A stretch of DNA of 64,000 bases from Pseudomonadota bacterium (GTDB lineage: Bacteria; Pseudomonadota; Gammaproteobacteria; Steroidobacterales; Steroidobacteraceae). The notes below the pieces were generated by a model. It did no database searches. It was not told where the DNA came from and saw only the letters and a list, made by a program, of their open reading frames with translations. Both the position numbers and the translations under genes were made by a program. The stretch covers positions 1 to 64,000 of the forward strand of contig JADJOO010000012.1 of NCBI GenBank assembly GCA_016713725.1, read 5' to 3'. Shown one piece after another: positions 44,639-54,085 of the stretch. The number at the start of each line of letters is the position of its first letter. Positions within the stretch are counted from its first letter, which is position 1.

Positions 44639-44936
44639 TAGAAATCCCCCAGTTGCCTGTGAGCCCACTCAGTTGCAGATTCTCTCGGGATCCCCTGTCT
44701 GGTCCCGCACGTACGCAGCTGCTTCGGCATTCCGCTCTCCGCAGCCGCTGGTAATTTGCTTTACGCCCGTCGCCCCCGCTTGCGCGCAGGAAACTGGCTA
44801 AGGCTAGTCCTGACCTTCCACGGTCACAGTCGTGAGTATCCGAAATACCACTACCTAGAATCCCCGTTGCGCAAGGTTGCCAGTGCCCCAGCCGCATGAC
44901 AACCCGAGTACGCGTTGCGTTTTTGCCATGCAAAAG

Positions 44937-46484
44937 TCAGGTGACCCGTCGGCGACGTGTCGCAGGCGTGCTCTTGGCACCGCGCGAGCGCTTGCGGATG
45001 GCTTTCGGCAGCGCCGAATGGGTGATCGCTGCGCAATCCGGCGATGGCACTGCCGCCGCCGCCCGCTCGAGCTCCGCGAAGCTCGCATGCAGGCATTCCG
45101 CGAAAAATGCCGGGTCCGGCAGCATGTCGCGGCAGGCGACTGCGCAGACCCAGAGCGTCCCGTGGTAGCTGAATCCGGTCACGTTCAAACCCAGGCCGTC
45201 GAAAGCGATGCTGACCGGCGCGAAGCTGACGAGCCGCGCGCCAGCCATGAACAGGGGAACGTCGGGTCCGCGTACGTTCGAGACCACGATGCTCATCTGG
45301 GGGAGTACCAGCCGGCGCGTGGCGAATTCGCTGGCGGCATCCGGCAGCACCTCGAACAGGCGGGCGGCCAGGTCGCGGCCGACGACTTCATTGAACGCCT
45401 TGGCTTTTGCTGCACCGCGGCGAATCTCCTGCAGACGGTCGATCGGATCGTGCAGTTCGGTGTGCAACGGCATCACGGCCATACCGACCTGGTTGCCGAG
45501 ATCGGCGGACTTGTCGGGTCCGCGGAACGACATCGGCACCATGCAGGTCAGGGTGGAGTCCGGCAGCTCACCCTTGGACTCCAGGTAGCGTCGCAGCGCA
45601 CCACCGACGGTAGTCATGAACAGGTCATTGATCGTCGCCTCGGGAACCGAGGCCCGAATGGTCTTGAAGCTGGTGAGTGGCAGGCCCACCACCTCGACGA
45701 CTCGATGCGCCGAAACCTTGTCCGCGAAACGCGTCGCTGGCGGTTTGCGCAGCGCGCCCGCGAGCCGTGTCACCGCTGATGTCTCTTTGCTGCTGAGGAG
45801 GGAGGCCAGGCCACCAGGCACCGCCGCACCCGCGCTCGCCACGCGCGCGGCTGTCTCGACCGAAAGTCGCGCGAAGTTCGGCAGGCGACCGACTCCCCGG
45901 GCGGCTGCGCGCAGGTACAACTCCGGTGCCGTCGGCGGCCGGTCCTTGTAGCGGCGGACCCTGGCTGCTGGCTCACCGAAATCCTCCGCCAGCGTCGAAT
46001 GGATGGCGCGGATCAGCTCCGTGCCAGCCTCCCCGTCGACGGCGCAATGGTGGATCTTCAGGTAGAGCGCGAAGCTGCCCGCAGGCAGGCCCCGAATGTT
46101 GTCGAGGCCTTCGATGACGTAGGCCTCCCACAGCGGCTTGCTGCGATCGAGCGGACGCGAATGGATGCGTGCGACCTGGATGCAAAGCTGACGCCAGTCG
46201 CCGGGATGCGGCAGCGCGATGTGCCGCACGTGGAATTCGATGTCGATGTCGGGATCTTCGATCCAATATGGACGGTCGAGCCCGAGGGGCACCGTGACGA
46301 GACGGCGACGAAAGAGCGGGAGGGAGTCGAGCCGCGCCTCGAAAAAGCGCAGCACGTCCTTGAAGCGAACCTTGCCCGCAGGCGCCGTAGACGGGTCATA
46401 GATGCCCAATCCGGCCACGTGCATGTACTGGTTGCCACGCTCGAGGCGCAGGAAAAGGCTGTCCGTCCCGGACAATTGCCGCAT
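44937..46484 (-). CDS. Wax ester synthase/diacylglycerol acyltransferase family (WS/DGAT)
   Basis: 515 residues from the ATG complementary to 46482-46484 (MRQLSGTDSLFLRLERGNQY). The catalytic HHxxxDG motif is HHCAVDG (145-151), in the context IHHCAVDGEAG. Other family features are PLDRSKPLWEAYVIEGL, GLNVTGFSYHGTLWVCAVACRDMLPDP and the SNVRGPD motif. Such enzymes transfer acyl groups from acyl-CoA to long-chain alcohols or diacylglycerol. It is encoded about 300 bp upstream of, and on the same strand as, the DUF1302-DUF1329-YCF48-RND genes, suggesting that the module handles acyl lipids. The basic C-terminal tail (KAIRKRSRGAKSTPATRRRR) is unusual. Confidence 0.88.
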   Translation of the reverse strand: MRQLSGTDSLFLRLERGNQYMHVAGLGIYDPSTAPAGKVRFKDVLRFFEARLDSLPLFRRRLVTVPLGLDRPYWIEDPDIDIEFHVRHIALPHPGDWRQLCIQVARIHSRPLDRSKPLWEAYVIEGLDNIRGLPAGSFALYLKIHHCAVDGEAGTELIRAIHSTLAEDFGEPAARVRRYKDRPPTAPELYLRAAARGVGRLPNFARLSVETAARVASAGAAVPGGLASLLSSKETSAVTRLAGALRKPPATRFADKVSAHRVVEVVGLPLTSFKTIRASVPEATINDLFMTTVGGALRRYLESKGELPDSTLTCMVPMSFRGPDKSADLGNQVGMAVMPLHTELHDPIDRLQEIRRGAAKAKAFNEVVGRDLAARLFEVLPDAASEFATRRLVLPQMSIVVSNVRGPDVPLFMAGARLVSFAPVSIAFDGLGLNVTGFSYHGTLWVCAVACRDMLPDPAFFAECLHASFAELERAAAAVPSPDCAAITHSALPKAIRKRSRGAKSTPATRRRRVT

Positions 46485-46552
46485 TTTTTTTCTAACTCCC
46501 CGCCTCCGCTGCAAGATACTGCGCCGTCCAGGTGCCGTCCACGTCGATCGCG

Positions 46553-47221
46553 TCAACCCGCTGCGCGTTTCGAGCGGGCAGACGACTTTGATCGGCGGAC
46601 GGGTGCGGGCGATCTGCGCAGGAAGAAACGGATGCACTCGTCGGCAAGCTCCCGGACGTCGAGCGCCCCGCGCGGGTCGTACCAGCGTGCGATCCAGTTC
46701 AGCGCGCCGAAGAGCAGCAAGGCGTCGATCCGTGTGGTGCCGGACCAGTCACCAGCCACCCGCAATTGCGCGAGGGCATTTTCCCAGACCGCTTCGTAGC
46801 GCTTCAGCAGCACGGACACCCGGCGCCGGGCCGCCGGCTCGAGCGAGCGCCAGTCGTAAAGCACGACGGGGATGAAATCCTGGCCCGCGCCGAGCAGCGT
46901 ATCGAGGTGCGTGCGCAGAAGTTGATCGAATTGCTGCCGCGGCGGCAGGCCCCGCGCGACAATCGCTTCGATGCGCGCCAGGGCGTCGACCAGGCCTTCC
47001 TGCATTACCGCTTCGAGAATGTCGTGCTTGGTGGCGAAGTGGTACACCCAGCTGCCCGACTGCATGCCCGTCGCCTGCGCGATGTCGCGCACCGACGTGC
47101 CGTCATATCCCTTTTCGCGAAACAGGCGCGCGGACTCGCGCAACAACTGCTGTCGACGACTGGTATCGACGTCGGCTGCATTGCGCTTGCGCGGGTCCTT
47201 GACCTTCGACGTCGCTCTCAC
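46553..47221 (-). CDS. TetR family transcriptional regulator
   Basis: 222 residues starting at GTG; its GTGA overlaps the stop of the upstream acyl-CoA dehydrogenase, so translation is coupled. HTH: RRQQLLRESARLFREKGYDGTSVRDIAQATGMQSGSWVYHFATKHDILEAVM. The C-terminal ligand domain is TetR-like (PVVLYDWRSLEPAARRRV). The longer open frame upstream is antisense-like noise. As the last gene of a short operon divergent from the carboxylase genes, it probably represses both through the palindrome at 48421-48434 and responds to an acyl-CoA intermediate. A Lys/Arg-rich tail may be an extension. Confidence 0.9.
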   Translation of the reverse strand: MRATSKVKDPRKRNAADVDTSRRQQLLRESARLFREKGYDGTSVRDIAQATGMQSGSWVYHFATKHDILEAVMQEGLVDALARIEAIVARGLPPRQQFDQLLRTHLDTLLGAGQDFIPVVLYDWRSLEPAARRRVSVLLKRYEAVWENALAQLRVAGDWSGTTRIDALLLFGALNWIARWYDPRGALDVRELADECIRFFLRRSPAPVRRSKSSARSKRAAG

Positions 47222-48390
47222 AGGCCCAGCTGGCGCGCGGCCAGGTCCTTCATGATTTCCTCCGCGCCACCGCCGATCATGTTGACCTTCACTTCGCGGT
47301 AGATGCGCTCGGACTTGGAGCCACGAACGTACCCCATGCCGCCGAGCGTCTGCACCGCCGCGTCCGCGCAGAACTGCATCGTGCGCGTCGCCGTGTTCTT
47401 CGCCATGCAGACGGACGCGACGACCCCCGGATCCGTACTGCCTTCGTGGTCGAGCCGCCAGGCCACGTCCTCGAGCAGCGCCCGCGTCGATTCGATCCGC
47501 GCGTACATGTCGACGAAGCGATGCCGGACGACCTGGTGATCGACCAGCCGCTGACCGAACGTACGTCGTTGCCGCGCCCACTCCAGCGCCTCGCCGCAGC
47601 ACGCCCAGGCGAATCCCAGCGACAGCGCGGCCATCGAGAATCGCTCGGCCGTGAAATTGTGCGCGATCGCGCGGAAGCCTTCGCCCTCGGCGCCGAGCAA
47701 GTTGGCTGCCGGCACGCGCACGTCGTCGAACCGCAGGTGCGCCGTATCGGACGCCCACCAACCCATTTTCTGCAGCGGAGTCCGCGTGAAGCCGGGAACA
47801 TCGCGCTCGATCACCAGCAGCGAGATGCCACGCGCACCTTTGGCGTCGGGGTCGGTGCGCACCGCGACCGTGTAAACGTCGGCACGCATGCCGGAGGTGA
47901 TGAACGTCTTCTCGCCGTTCACGACGTAGGACTCGCCTTCGCGCCGTGCCGTCGTTTGCAGCGCAGCCACGTCGGAACCGCCCGACGGCTCTGTAATCGC
48001 CAGCGCAGCGATCCATTCGCCCGCCAGAATGCGCGGCAGCGTGCGGCGCTGCAGTTCCGGCGAGCCGAGTGCAGCAATCGGCGGCGCGGCGATCGAATGC
48101 GACATCAGCGAGGCGAGCACCCCGCCGGCACCGCACTGGGCCAGTTCGACGCAGGAAACCAGGGTGTGCAGGAAGTCGGCGTCCGGCACTCCGCCGAACT
48201 CCTCTGGCAGTCTCAGCCCGAACAGGCCGGCCTCCGCGGCGCGCAGGTAAAGTTCGCGCGGAAACCCGCCCGCCTCGTCCCAGCCCGCCACGTGTGGCTC
48301 GAGTTCGCGGACCACGAACCGACGGACCGTCTCCCGAAACGCCACGTGGTCCGGCGTCATGCGTGCAGGGTTCAGCCGGAGGGACTCCAT
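47218..48390 (-). CDS. Acyl-CoA dehydrogenase
   Basis: 390 residues, FAD-dependent. Motifs: PEEFGGVPDADF, AITEPSGGSDVAALQTTARREGESYVVNGEKTFITSGMRADVY (substrate/FAD loop), FDDVRVPAANLLG, QRRTFGQRLVDHQVVRHRFVDM and the C-terminal QTLGGMGYVRGSKSERIYREVKVNMIGGGAEEIMKDLAARQL. The position after RIYREVK usually carries the loop next to the catalytic Glu. It is transcribed together with the TetR regulator and divergently from the carboxylase operon; its substrate probably belongs to the same pathway, perhaps an early branched-chain acyl-CoA. Confidence 0.93.
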   Translation of the reverse strand: MESLRLNPARMTPDHVAFRETVRRFVVRELEPHVAGWDEAGGFPRELYLRAAEAGLFGLRLPEEFGGVPDADFLHTLVSCVELAQCGAGGVLASLMSHSIAAPPIAALGSPELQRRTLPRILAGEWIAALAITEPSGGSDVAALQTTARREGESYVVNGEKTFITSGMRADVYTVAVRTDPDAKGARGISLLVIERDVPGFTRTPLQKMGWWASDTAHLRFDDVRVPAANLLGAEGEGFRAIAHNFTAERFSMAALSLGFAWACCGEALEWARQRRTFGQRLVDHQVVRHRFVDMYARIESTRALLEDVAWRLDHEGSTDPGVVASVCMAKNTATRTMQFCADAAVQTLGGMGYVRGSKSERIYREVKVNMIGGGAEEIMKDLAARQLGL

Positions 48391-48420
48391 GGAGCAATCC
48401 TAGGGCCGCCTCTTTATTCA

Positions 48421-48434
48421 AGCAAGCGCTTGCT
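48421..48434. promoter_or_regulatory. Perfect 14-bp palindrome in the divergent promoter (likely TetR operator)
   Basis: AGCAAGCGCTTGCT is its own complement. It lies in the 80-bp gap between the divergent acyl-CoA dehydrogenase (start 48390) and carboxylase beta gene (start 48471). TetR proteins controlling acyl-CoA catabolism bind comparable short palindromes, and the TetR gene is in the left operon, so a shared autoregulated operator is likely. Binding is inferred. Confidence 0.65.
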
Positions 48435-48470
48435 CTACGATCGGCAAGCCGAGTCGCCGAGGTGTGATGC

Positions 48471-50087
48471 ATGCCGTTTTTCAAATCGTCCCTGGACATG
48501 GCGGGCACCGCCTGCACGGAGAACCGCGCCCACATGCTGGCGTTGGTCGCGCGCCACGACGAGTTACGCGACCGCTCGGCAGCCGTGTCGGGTCGTGCGG
48601 GGCCCCGGTTCGCCAGGCGCGGCCAGCTGTTGCCGCGCGAACGACTGGGGCTGCTGTTGGACGCGGGTGCGCCCTATCTCGAACTCTCGGCGTGCGCAGG
48701 GTACCTGCTGGACAACCCGGACCCCGAGAAGTCGACGCCAGGCGGCGGATTGCTGGCAGGCATCGGCCAGGTCAGCGGTGCGCGCTGCGCGATCGTCGTC
48801 GACGATTCCGGCATCGAAGCCGGCGCGCTGCAGCCGATGGGACTGGAAAAATTCCAGCGCGCCCAGCAACTTTCACTCGAGAACAGACTGCCGTTCGTGC
48901 ACCTGGTCGAGTCTGCCGGCGCCAATCTGTTGCGCTATCGAGTCGAGGATTTCATTTTCGGCGGCTCGCATTACGCACGCCTTGCGCGGCTGTCGGCCGC
49001 GGGCATTCCCGTGCTGACGATCGTGCATGGCAGCGCCACCGCCGGCGGGGCCTACATGCCCGGCATGTCGGACTTCGTCGTGATGGTGCGCGACCGCGCG
49101 CGCGCCTTCCTCGCGGGCCCGCCGCTGCTCAAGGCCGCGACCGGCGAGGTCGCAACGGAAGAAGAACTCGGCGGCGCGCTGATGCATGCATCTGTCTCGG
49201 GACTTGCCGAGTACCTCGCCGAGGACGACGCCGATGCGATCCGCGCGATGCGTGAACACCTGCGACGCCTTGCGTGGCATCGCCATGAATCGAGCCTGCC
49301 GGCGGCGGCCGAGCCGCGCTTTGCCGCCGACGAACTGCTGAGCATCATGCCCGTCGATGGTCGCAAACCCGTCGACATGCGCGAGATCATTGCCCGGCTG
49401 TGCGACGACTCGGACTTCATGGAGTTCCAGCCGACCTACGGCCCCGCCACCGTCTGCGTGCACGCGTCGATCGGCGGTTTCCCGGTGGGCATCCTTAGCA
49501 ACAACGGCCCGCTCGATCCTGCGGGTTCGAGCAAGGCGACTCACTTCATCCAGCAGTGCTGCCAGTCCGGTCTACCGCTCATCTACCTGCAGAACACGAC
49601 CGGTTACATCGTCGGCAAGGAGTCCGAGCGCGCGGGGATGATCAAGCACGGCTCGAAGATGATCCAGGCCGTCGCGAACGCGACCGTGCCGCAGGTGACG
49701 ATCCAGTGCGGGTCATCCTATGGCGCTGGCAACTACGGCATGTGCGGCCGCGGCTTCGCCCCGCGTTTTCTCTTCTCGTGGCCGAACGCGCGCACCGCCG
49801 TCATGGGCGCCGAGCAGGCGGCAGGGACGATGGCGATCGTGATGGAGGCTTCGGCTCGCGACCGCGGACTGGAGCCCGACCGCGCCCAGATCGACGGCAT
49901 GCGCGCCAGAATCATCGAGACGTTCGACCGGCAGACATCGTCCTTCTATACGTCCGGCCGGCTGCTCGATGACGGCATCATCGACCCGCGCGACACCCGC
50001 GGCGTGCTGATGCAGGTACTGCAGCTCTTCCGCCGCGCCGACGGACTGGCACTGCGCCCGCTCACCTTCGGCGTTGCCCGTCCCTGA
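48471..50087 (+). CDS. Acyl-CoA carboxylase carboxyltransferase (beta) subunit, Atu/Liu type
   Basis: 538 residues, the length of methylcrotonyl- and geranyl-CoA carboxylase beta subunits. The two carboxyltransferase halves are visible: RERLGLLLDAGAPYLELSACAGYLL, FGGSHYARLARLSAAGIPVLTIVHGSATAGGAYMPGMSD, ARAFLAGPPLLKAATGEVATEEELGGA; then PVGILSNNGPLDPAGSSKATHFIQ, LQNTTGYIVGKESERAGMIKHGSKMIQAV and CGSSYGAGNYGMCGR. The AFLAGPPLLKAATGE block looks closer to AtuC (geranyl-CoA) than to LiuB (methylcrotonyl-CoA), but I cannot align them. It forms a biotin-dependent complex with the alpha subunit at 52085. First gene of the plus-strand operon. Confidence 0.9.
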   Translation: MPFFKSSLDMAGTACTENRAHMLALVARHDELRDRSAAVSGRAGPRFARRGQLLPRERLGLLLDAGAPYLELSACAGYLLDNPDPEKSTPGGGLLAGIGQVSGARCAIVVDDSGIEAGALQPMGLEKFQRAQQLSLENRLPFVHLVESAGANLLRYRVEDFIFGGSHYARLARLSAAGIPVLTIVHGSATAGGAYMPGMSDFVVMVRDRARAFLAGPPLLKAATGEVATEEELGGALMHASVSGLAEYLAEDDADAIRAMREHLRRLAWHRHESSLPAAAEPRFAADELLSIMPVDGRKPVDMREIIARLCDDSDFMEFQPTYGPATVCVHASIGGFPVGILSNNGPLDPAGSSKATHFIQQCCQSGLPLIYLQNTTGYIVGKESERAGMIKHGSKMIQAVANATVPQVTIQCGSSYGAGNYGMCGRGFAPRFLFSWPNARTAVMGAEQAAGTMAIVMEASARDRGLEPDRAQIDGMRARIIETFDRQTSSFYTSGRLLDDGIIDPRDTRGVLMQVLQLFRRADGLALRPLTFGVARP

Positions 50088-50100
50088 TTCCGAGGTTCTC

Positions 50101-51258
50101 ATGCTGATTGCCCACGAACACGAAGAGCTGCGCCGCACCGTCGGCCGGTTCTGCCGCGATGAACTCAATCCGCACGTCGATGCCTGGGAGGATGCTGGTG
50201 CGTTCCCCGCGCACGAAGTCTTTCGCAGGCTCGGGCAGCTCGGATTGCTGGGGCTCACCAAACCCGAGGCTGCCGGTGGCGCGGCGCTCGACTACAGCTA
50301 CGCCGTCGTGCTGGCCGAAGCGCTGGGCGCCTGCACGTGCGGTGGCGTGCCCCTCGCGATTGGCGTGCAGACGGACATGGCGACACCCGCGCTGGCGCGG
50401 ATCGGCAGTCCCGAACTGCAGCGCGAGTTCCTGGTGCCCGCGGTCGCGGGCGAGATGGTGGCATGCATCGGTGTTTCCGAGCCTGGCGCCGGCTCCGACG
50501 TCGCCGCGATCCGCACGACGGCCCGCAAGGACGGCAGCGATTACGTCATCAACGGCGGCAAGCTCTGGATCACCAACGGCGCGCAGGCCGACTGGATGTG
50601 CTGCCTCGCGAATACGTCGGAGGGCAGCCCGCACCGCAACAAGTCGCTGATCGTCGTGCCGATGAAGACCCCCGGCGTCACCGTGGCGCGCAAGATCCGC
50701 AAGCTCGGCATGCACTCCTCCGACACCGCGCAGATTCACTTCGACGACGTGCGCGTGCCACAGCGCTACCGCATCGGCGATGAGGGCATGGGATTCACGT
50801 ACCAGATGCAGCAGTTCCAGGAAGAACGGTTGTGGGGCGCCGCCAATGCACTGGGCGGGCTCGATCACGCGATCGCCGACACCATCGAGTACACCCGCAG
50901 CCGCCGGATCTTCGGCCGCAGCGTGCTCGACAACCAGGTCGTGCACTACACGCTCGCCGAACTGCAGACCGAGGTCGAGGCATTGCGCGCGCTCGTGTAC
51001 CGCGCGACGGAACTCTTCGTCGCCGGGCAGGACGTCACGCAACTCGCGTCGATGGCCAAGCTCAAGGCCGGCCGCCTTTCGCGCGAAGTCGCGGACAAGT
51101 GCCTGCAGTTCTGGGGCGGCATGGGGTACACGTGGGAAAACCGCGTGTCGCGCCTGCTGCGCGACGGAAGACTGGGCTCCATCGGCGGCGGCGCCGACGA
51201 GGTGATGCTCTCGATCATCTGCAAGCTCACCGGCACGTTGTCGAGGCCGGGCGCATGA
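50101..51258 (+). CDS. Acyl-CoA dehydrogenase (citronellyl-CoA dehydrogenase-like)
   Basis: 385 residues from the ATG at 50101, 13 bp after the beta-subunit stop. Motifs: LGLTKPEAAGGAALDYSYAVVLAEALG, CIGVSEPGAGSDVAAIRTTARKDGSDYVINGGKLWITNG, HFDDVRVPQRYRIGDEGMGF, SRRIFGRSVLDNQVVHYTLAELQTEVEAL and the end of the FAD domain CLQFWGGMGYTWENRVSRLLRDGRLGSIGGGADEVML. It would oxidise a branched or terpenoid acyl-CoA before carboxylation. Its stop overlaps the next start (ATGA). AtuD is the functional analogue if the pathway is terpenoid; LiuA-like activity is an alternative. Confidence 0.9.
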   Translation: MLIAHEHEELRRTVGRFCRDELNPHVDAWEDAGAFPAHEVFRRLGQLGLLGLTKPEAAGGAALDYSYAVVLAEALGACTCGGVPLAIGVQTDMATPALARIGSPELQREFLVPAVAGEMVACIGVSEPGAGSDVAAIRTTARKDGSDYVINGGKLWITNGAQADWMCCLANTSEGSPHRNKSLIVVPMKTPGVTVARKIRKLGMHSSDTAQIHFDDVRVPQRYRIGDEGMGFTYQMQQFQEERLWGAANALGGLDHAIADTIEYTRSRRIFGRSVLDNQVVHYTLAELQTEVEALRALVYRATELFVAGQDVTQLASMAKLKAGRLSREVADKCLQFWGGMGYTWENRVSRLLRDGRLGSIGGGADEVMLSIICKLTGTLSRPGA

Positions 51259-52085
51259 GCATGGCAGGTGACGCACTGGTGCAGGTCGAGCGCCGCGGTG
51301 CGTTCTGGTTCGCGCGACTCAACCGGCCCGACAAGCGCAACGCGTTGTCCGCAGCGTTGATGGGTGACTTGCTGGCGCTGTGCGATCGCGTCGAAGCGGA
51401 TGCCGACGCACGCGCGCTGGTGCTCTGGGGAGCCGGCGGCAGCTTTTGCGCAGGCGCCGACTTCGGTGTTTTCCTGGAGTTGATGGCCGCGCCGGCGCCA
51501 GCAGGCCCCGATCCGATCATCGCGCACAACCGCACGTTTGGCGCGATGCTCGAGCGCCTGGCGTCGCTGCCGGTCCCCACGCTCGGAGTCATTCGTGGCG
51601 CGGCGATAGGAGGCGGCGTCGGGCTCGCGTCCGTGCTCGATCGCGTCATTGCGACGGACGATGCGGTGTACGCCATGCCCGAGGTCACGCTCGGGGTCGC
51701 GCCCGCACAGATCGCACCCTTCGTTGCCCGGCGCATCGGTGCGACGCGGGCCCGCTGGCGCATGCTGGCGGCTGCACGACTCGATGCTAACGCAGCGCAC
51801 GCCGACGGGTTCGTCGACGTCGTGGTGCCCGTAACCGCGTTGCAGGACACCGTCGCGGCCGAACTTGGCCTGCTCGCACTGACCGAACCCGCCGCACTGC
51901 GCGCGACGAAACGTCTCACCCTGCGCAACCTCGCGATGCCTCTGACGGCGGCGCTCGATGCGGCTGCCCACGATTTCGCCGAACTGCTGCGCGGCGGATC
52001 GGCGCGCGAAGGCATCGCCGCCAGTCGCGAGCGCCGCCCACCCGCGTGGCACACCGCGGTGCCCGACTTGCCGGAGTTCGACTGA
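51255..52085 (+). CDS. Enoyl-CoA hydratase/isomerase (crotonase) family
   Basis: 276 residues. It starts at ATG 51255, overlapping the dehydrogenase stop by 4 bp. Crotonase signatures: RLNRPDKRNALSAALMGDLL, ALVLWGAGGSFCAGADFGVFLEL, VPTLGVIRGAAIGGGVGLASVLDRVIATDDAVYAMPEVTLGVAPAQIAPFVARRIGA. The Glu in MPEVTLGVAP matches the catalytic acid position of hydratases. In an Atu/Liu-like scheme it hydrates the carboxylated enoyl-CoA. It is coupled at both ends: its TGA overlaps the next ATG (TGATG). Confidence 0.9.
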   Translation: MSMAGDALVQVERRGAFWFARLNRPDKRNALSAALMGDLLALCDRVEADADARALVLWGAGGSFCAGADFGVFLELMAAPAPAGPDPIIAHNRTFGAMLERLASLPVPTLGVIRGAAIGGGVGLASVLDRVIATDDAVYAMPEVTLGVAPAQIAPFVARRIGATRARWRMLAAARLDANAAHADGFVDVVVPVTALQDTVAAELGLLALTEPAALRATKRLTLRNLAMPLTAALDAAAHDFAELLRGGSAREGIAASRERRPPAWHTAVPDLPEFD

Positions 52086-54085
52086 TGCCGGTGCATCGCC
52101 TGCTCATCGCCAACCGCGGCGAGATCGTCACGCGCATCGCCCGCAGCGCCCGGCAGATGGGAATCGCGACCATCGCAGTCTATTCCGACGCTGACCGGGA
52201 CAGCGTGCACGTTGCCGCTTGCGACGACGCCGTGCCGCTCGGCGGCCTCGCGGCGACGGACAGCTACCTGCGCATCGACAAGCTGCTCGCGGCGGCGCGC
52301 TCGTCTGGTGCGGACGCTATTCATCCAGGCTACGGCTTTCTCTCCGAGAATGCAGCGTTCGCCGGCGCAGTGACCGCCGCCGGTCTCGTCTTCGTCGGTC
52401 CGCCGCCCACGGCGATCGATGCCATGGGCAACAAAGCTCGCGCGCGGCAGCGCATGGCCGCCGCCGGCATCGCTGTCGTGCCCGGATACGACGGCGACGA
52501 CCAGGATCCCGCCATGCTCCTGCACGAGGCGGACCGCATCGGATACCCGGTGATGGTGAAGGCCGCTGCTGGCGGCGGCGGTCGCGGCATGCGCCTGGTG
52601 CAGAGCGCGCCGGACCTGCCGGACGCCCTCCGCTCGGCGGCTGCGGAAGCCGCCAAGTCCTTCGGCGACGGGCGACTGATCCTCGAACGTGCCGTGGTCG
52701 AACCGCGTCACGTGGAGATCCAGGTGTTTGCGGATTCCCACGGCAACGTCCTGCACCTCGGCGAACGCGACTGTTCCGTGCAGCGCAGGCACCAGAAGGT
52801 CGTCGAGGAATCGCCCTCGCCGGCCGTGAACGCCGAACTGCGCGTGCGCATGGGAGCCGCTGCCGTGGCCGTTGCGCGCGAGATCGGCTACGTCGGCGCC
52901 GGCACCGTCGAATTCCTCCTCGACCGTGCGGGCCACTTCTACTTCATGGAAGTGAATACGCGACTCCAGGTCGAGCACCCGGTGACCGAATGCGTCACGG
53001 GCCTCGATCTCGTCGAATGGCAACTGCGCGTCGCGCGTGGCGAGCCATTGCCCTTGCGGCAGGATGACGTACAGTTCCGCGGCCACGCCATCGAAGTGCG
53101 GCTGTGTGCCGAGTCCCCGGCAGATGACTTCCTGCCCGGCAGCGGCACGATCGTGGACTGGTCGCCCCCCACGGGCGTTCGCTGCGATCACGCGTTGCGT
53201 GCCGGCGCCGCGATCCCGGCCTGGTACGACTCGATGGTCGCCAAGCTGATCGCGCATGCGCCGACGCGCGAGCAGTGCATCGATCAGCTTGCTGCGGCGG
53301 TCGATCGCACCGTGCTGCTCGGCCTGCAGAGCAATCGTGCGTTTCTCGGCCGCCTGCTACGGCATGAGAGCTTTCGCGCAGGTTTCGACGTGTCAACTGC
53401 GTTCATCGAAAGGCAGTTCGGCGCCGCAGAAACCCGCCAGCCGCAACCGGACGCGAAGCTCTGGGCGCTGGCCGCCTGGATATCCGTTGCCGGCGCGCCG
53501 GAAGCCGAATGCACGACAGCAGCATGGCGCAACTGGAGCACCAGTCGACCGCTGCCGCAGCCGTGGCGGCTGCGCTGGCAAGCGCCGGCAGTCCTGGCGG
53601 GCGCAATCACCGAGATGCGCGGGCGTCTCTACCTGACGCCCTGCAGCGCGCAGGTGGAACACTCCGCGGGTGAGGTCCAGCTGCAGGCCGTTCCAGCCAC
53701 GGCCGGCGTACTGTCGAAGGCCATCATCGACGGCGAACACGTCGACTATCGTTACGCGTGGTCGGGCGCGACACTGTGGCTGCACACGCCGCAGGGCGAT
53801 TTCGCCTTTGATTGCCGGCGGCGCGAGTCCGCGCGCTCGAGCGAGGCCGATGGCGCGGCCGCGATGGAGGTTCGTGCGACCATCAATGGCCGGGTGGTCG
53901 ACGTTGCTGCAGCAACCGGCCTGACGGTCGCCAGAGGCGATCGACTCGTCGTGCTCGAGGCAATGAAGATGGAACATGAAATCCGGGCCGCGCGCGCTGG
54001 CCGGATCGCGGACGTTGCCATCAAGGCGGGCGACCAGGTCGTCCCCGGCCAGGTGCTCGTCAGGTACGGAGGGGAGACCGCATGA
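52085..54085 (+). CDS. Acyl-CoA carboxylase biotin carboxylase/BCCP (alpha) subunit
   Basis: 666 residues. Biotin carboxylase domain: HRLLIANRGEIVTRIARSARQMGIATIAVYSDAD, HPGYGFLSENAAFA, MVKAAAGGGGRGMRLV (ATP grasp), EPRHVEIQVFADSHGNVLHLGERDCSVQRRHQKVVEESPSP and FMEVNTRLQVEHPVTECVTGLDLVEWQL. The C-terminal BCCP domain carries the biotinylation motif EAMKMEHE with Lys628. A poorly conserved linker (about 455-590) corresponds to the BT domain. Together with the beta subunit it carboxylates an unsaturated acyl-CoA. Starts in the TGATG overlap; its stop overlaps the next start. Confidence 0.94.
   Translation: MPVHRLLIANRGEIVTRIARSARQMGIATIAVYSDADRDSVHVAACDDAVPLGGLAATDSYLRIDKLLAAARSSGADAIHPGYGFLSENAAFAGAVTAAGLVFVGPPPTAIDAMGNKARARQRMAAAGIAVVPGYDGDDQDPAMLLHEADRIGYPVMVKAAAGGGGRGMRLVQSAPDLPDALRSAAAEAAKSFGDGRLILERAVVEPRHVEIQVFADSHGNVLHLGERDCSVQRRHQKVVEESPSPAVNAELRVRMGAAAVAVAREIGYVGAGTVEFLLDRAGHFYFMEVNTRLQVEHPVTECVTGLDLVEWQLRVARGEPLPLRQDDVQFRGHAIEVRLCAESPADDFLPGSGTIVDWSPPTGVRCDHALRAGAAIPAWYDSMVAKLIAHAPTREQCIDQLAAAVDRTVLLGLQSNRAFLGRLLRHESFRAGFDVSTAFIERQFGAAETRQPQPDAKLWALAAWISVAGAPEAECTTAAWRNWSTSRPLPQPWRLRWQAPAVLAGAITEMRGRLYLTPCSAQVEHSAGEVQLQAVPATAGVLSKAIIDGEHVDYRYAWSGATLWLHTPQGDFAFDCRRRESARSSEADGAAAMEVRATINGRVVDVAAATGLTVARGDRLVVLEAMKMEHEIRAARAGRIADVAIKAGDQVVPGQVLVRYGGETA

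Noticed and set aside
51227..53257. 676-codon minus-strand open frame opposite the crotonase and carboxylase genes
   Set aside because: Crosses two well-supported genes and shows no domain; shadow frame.
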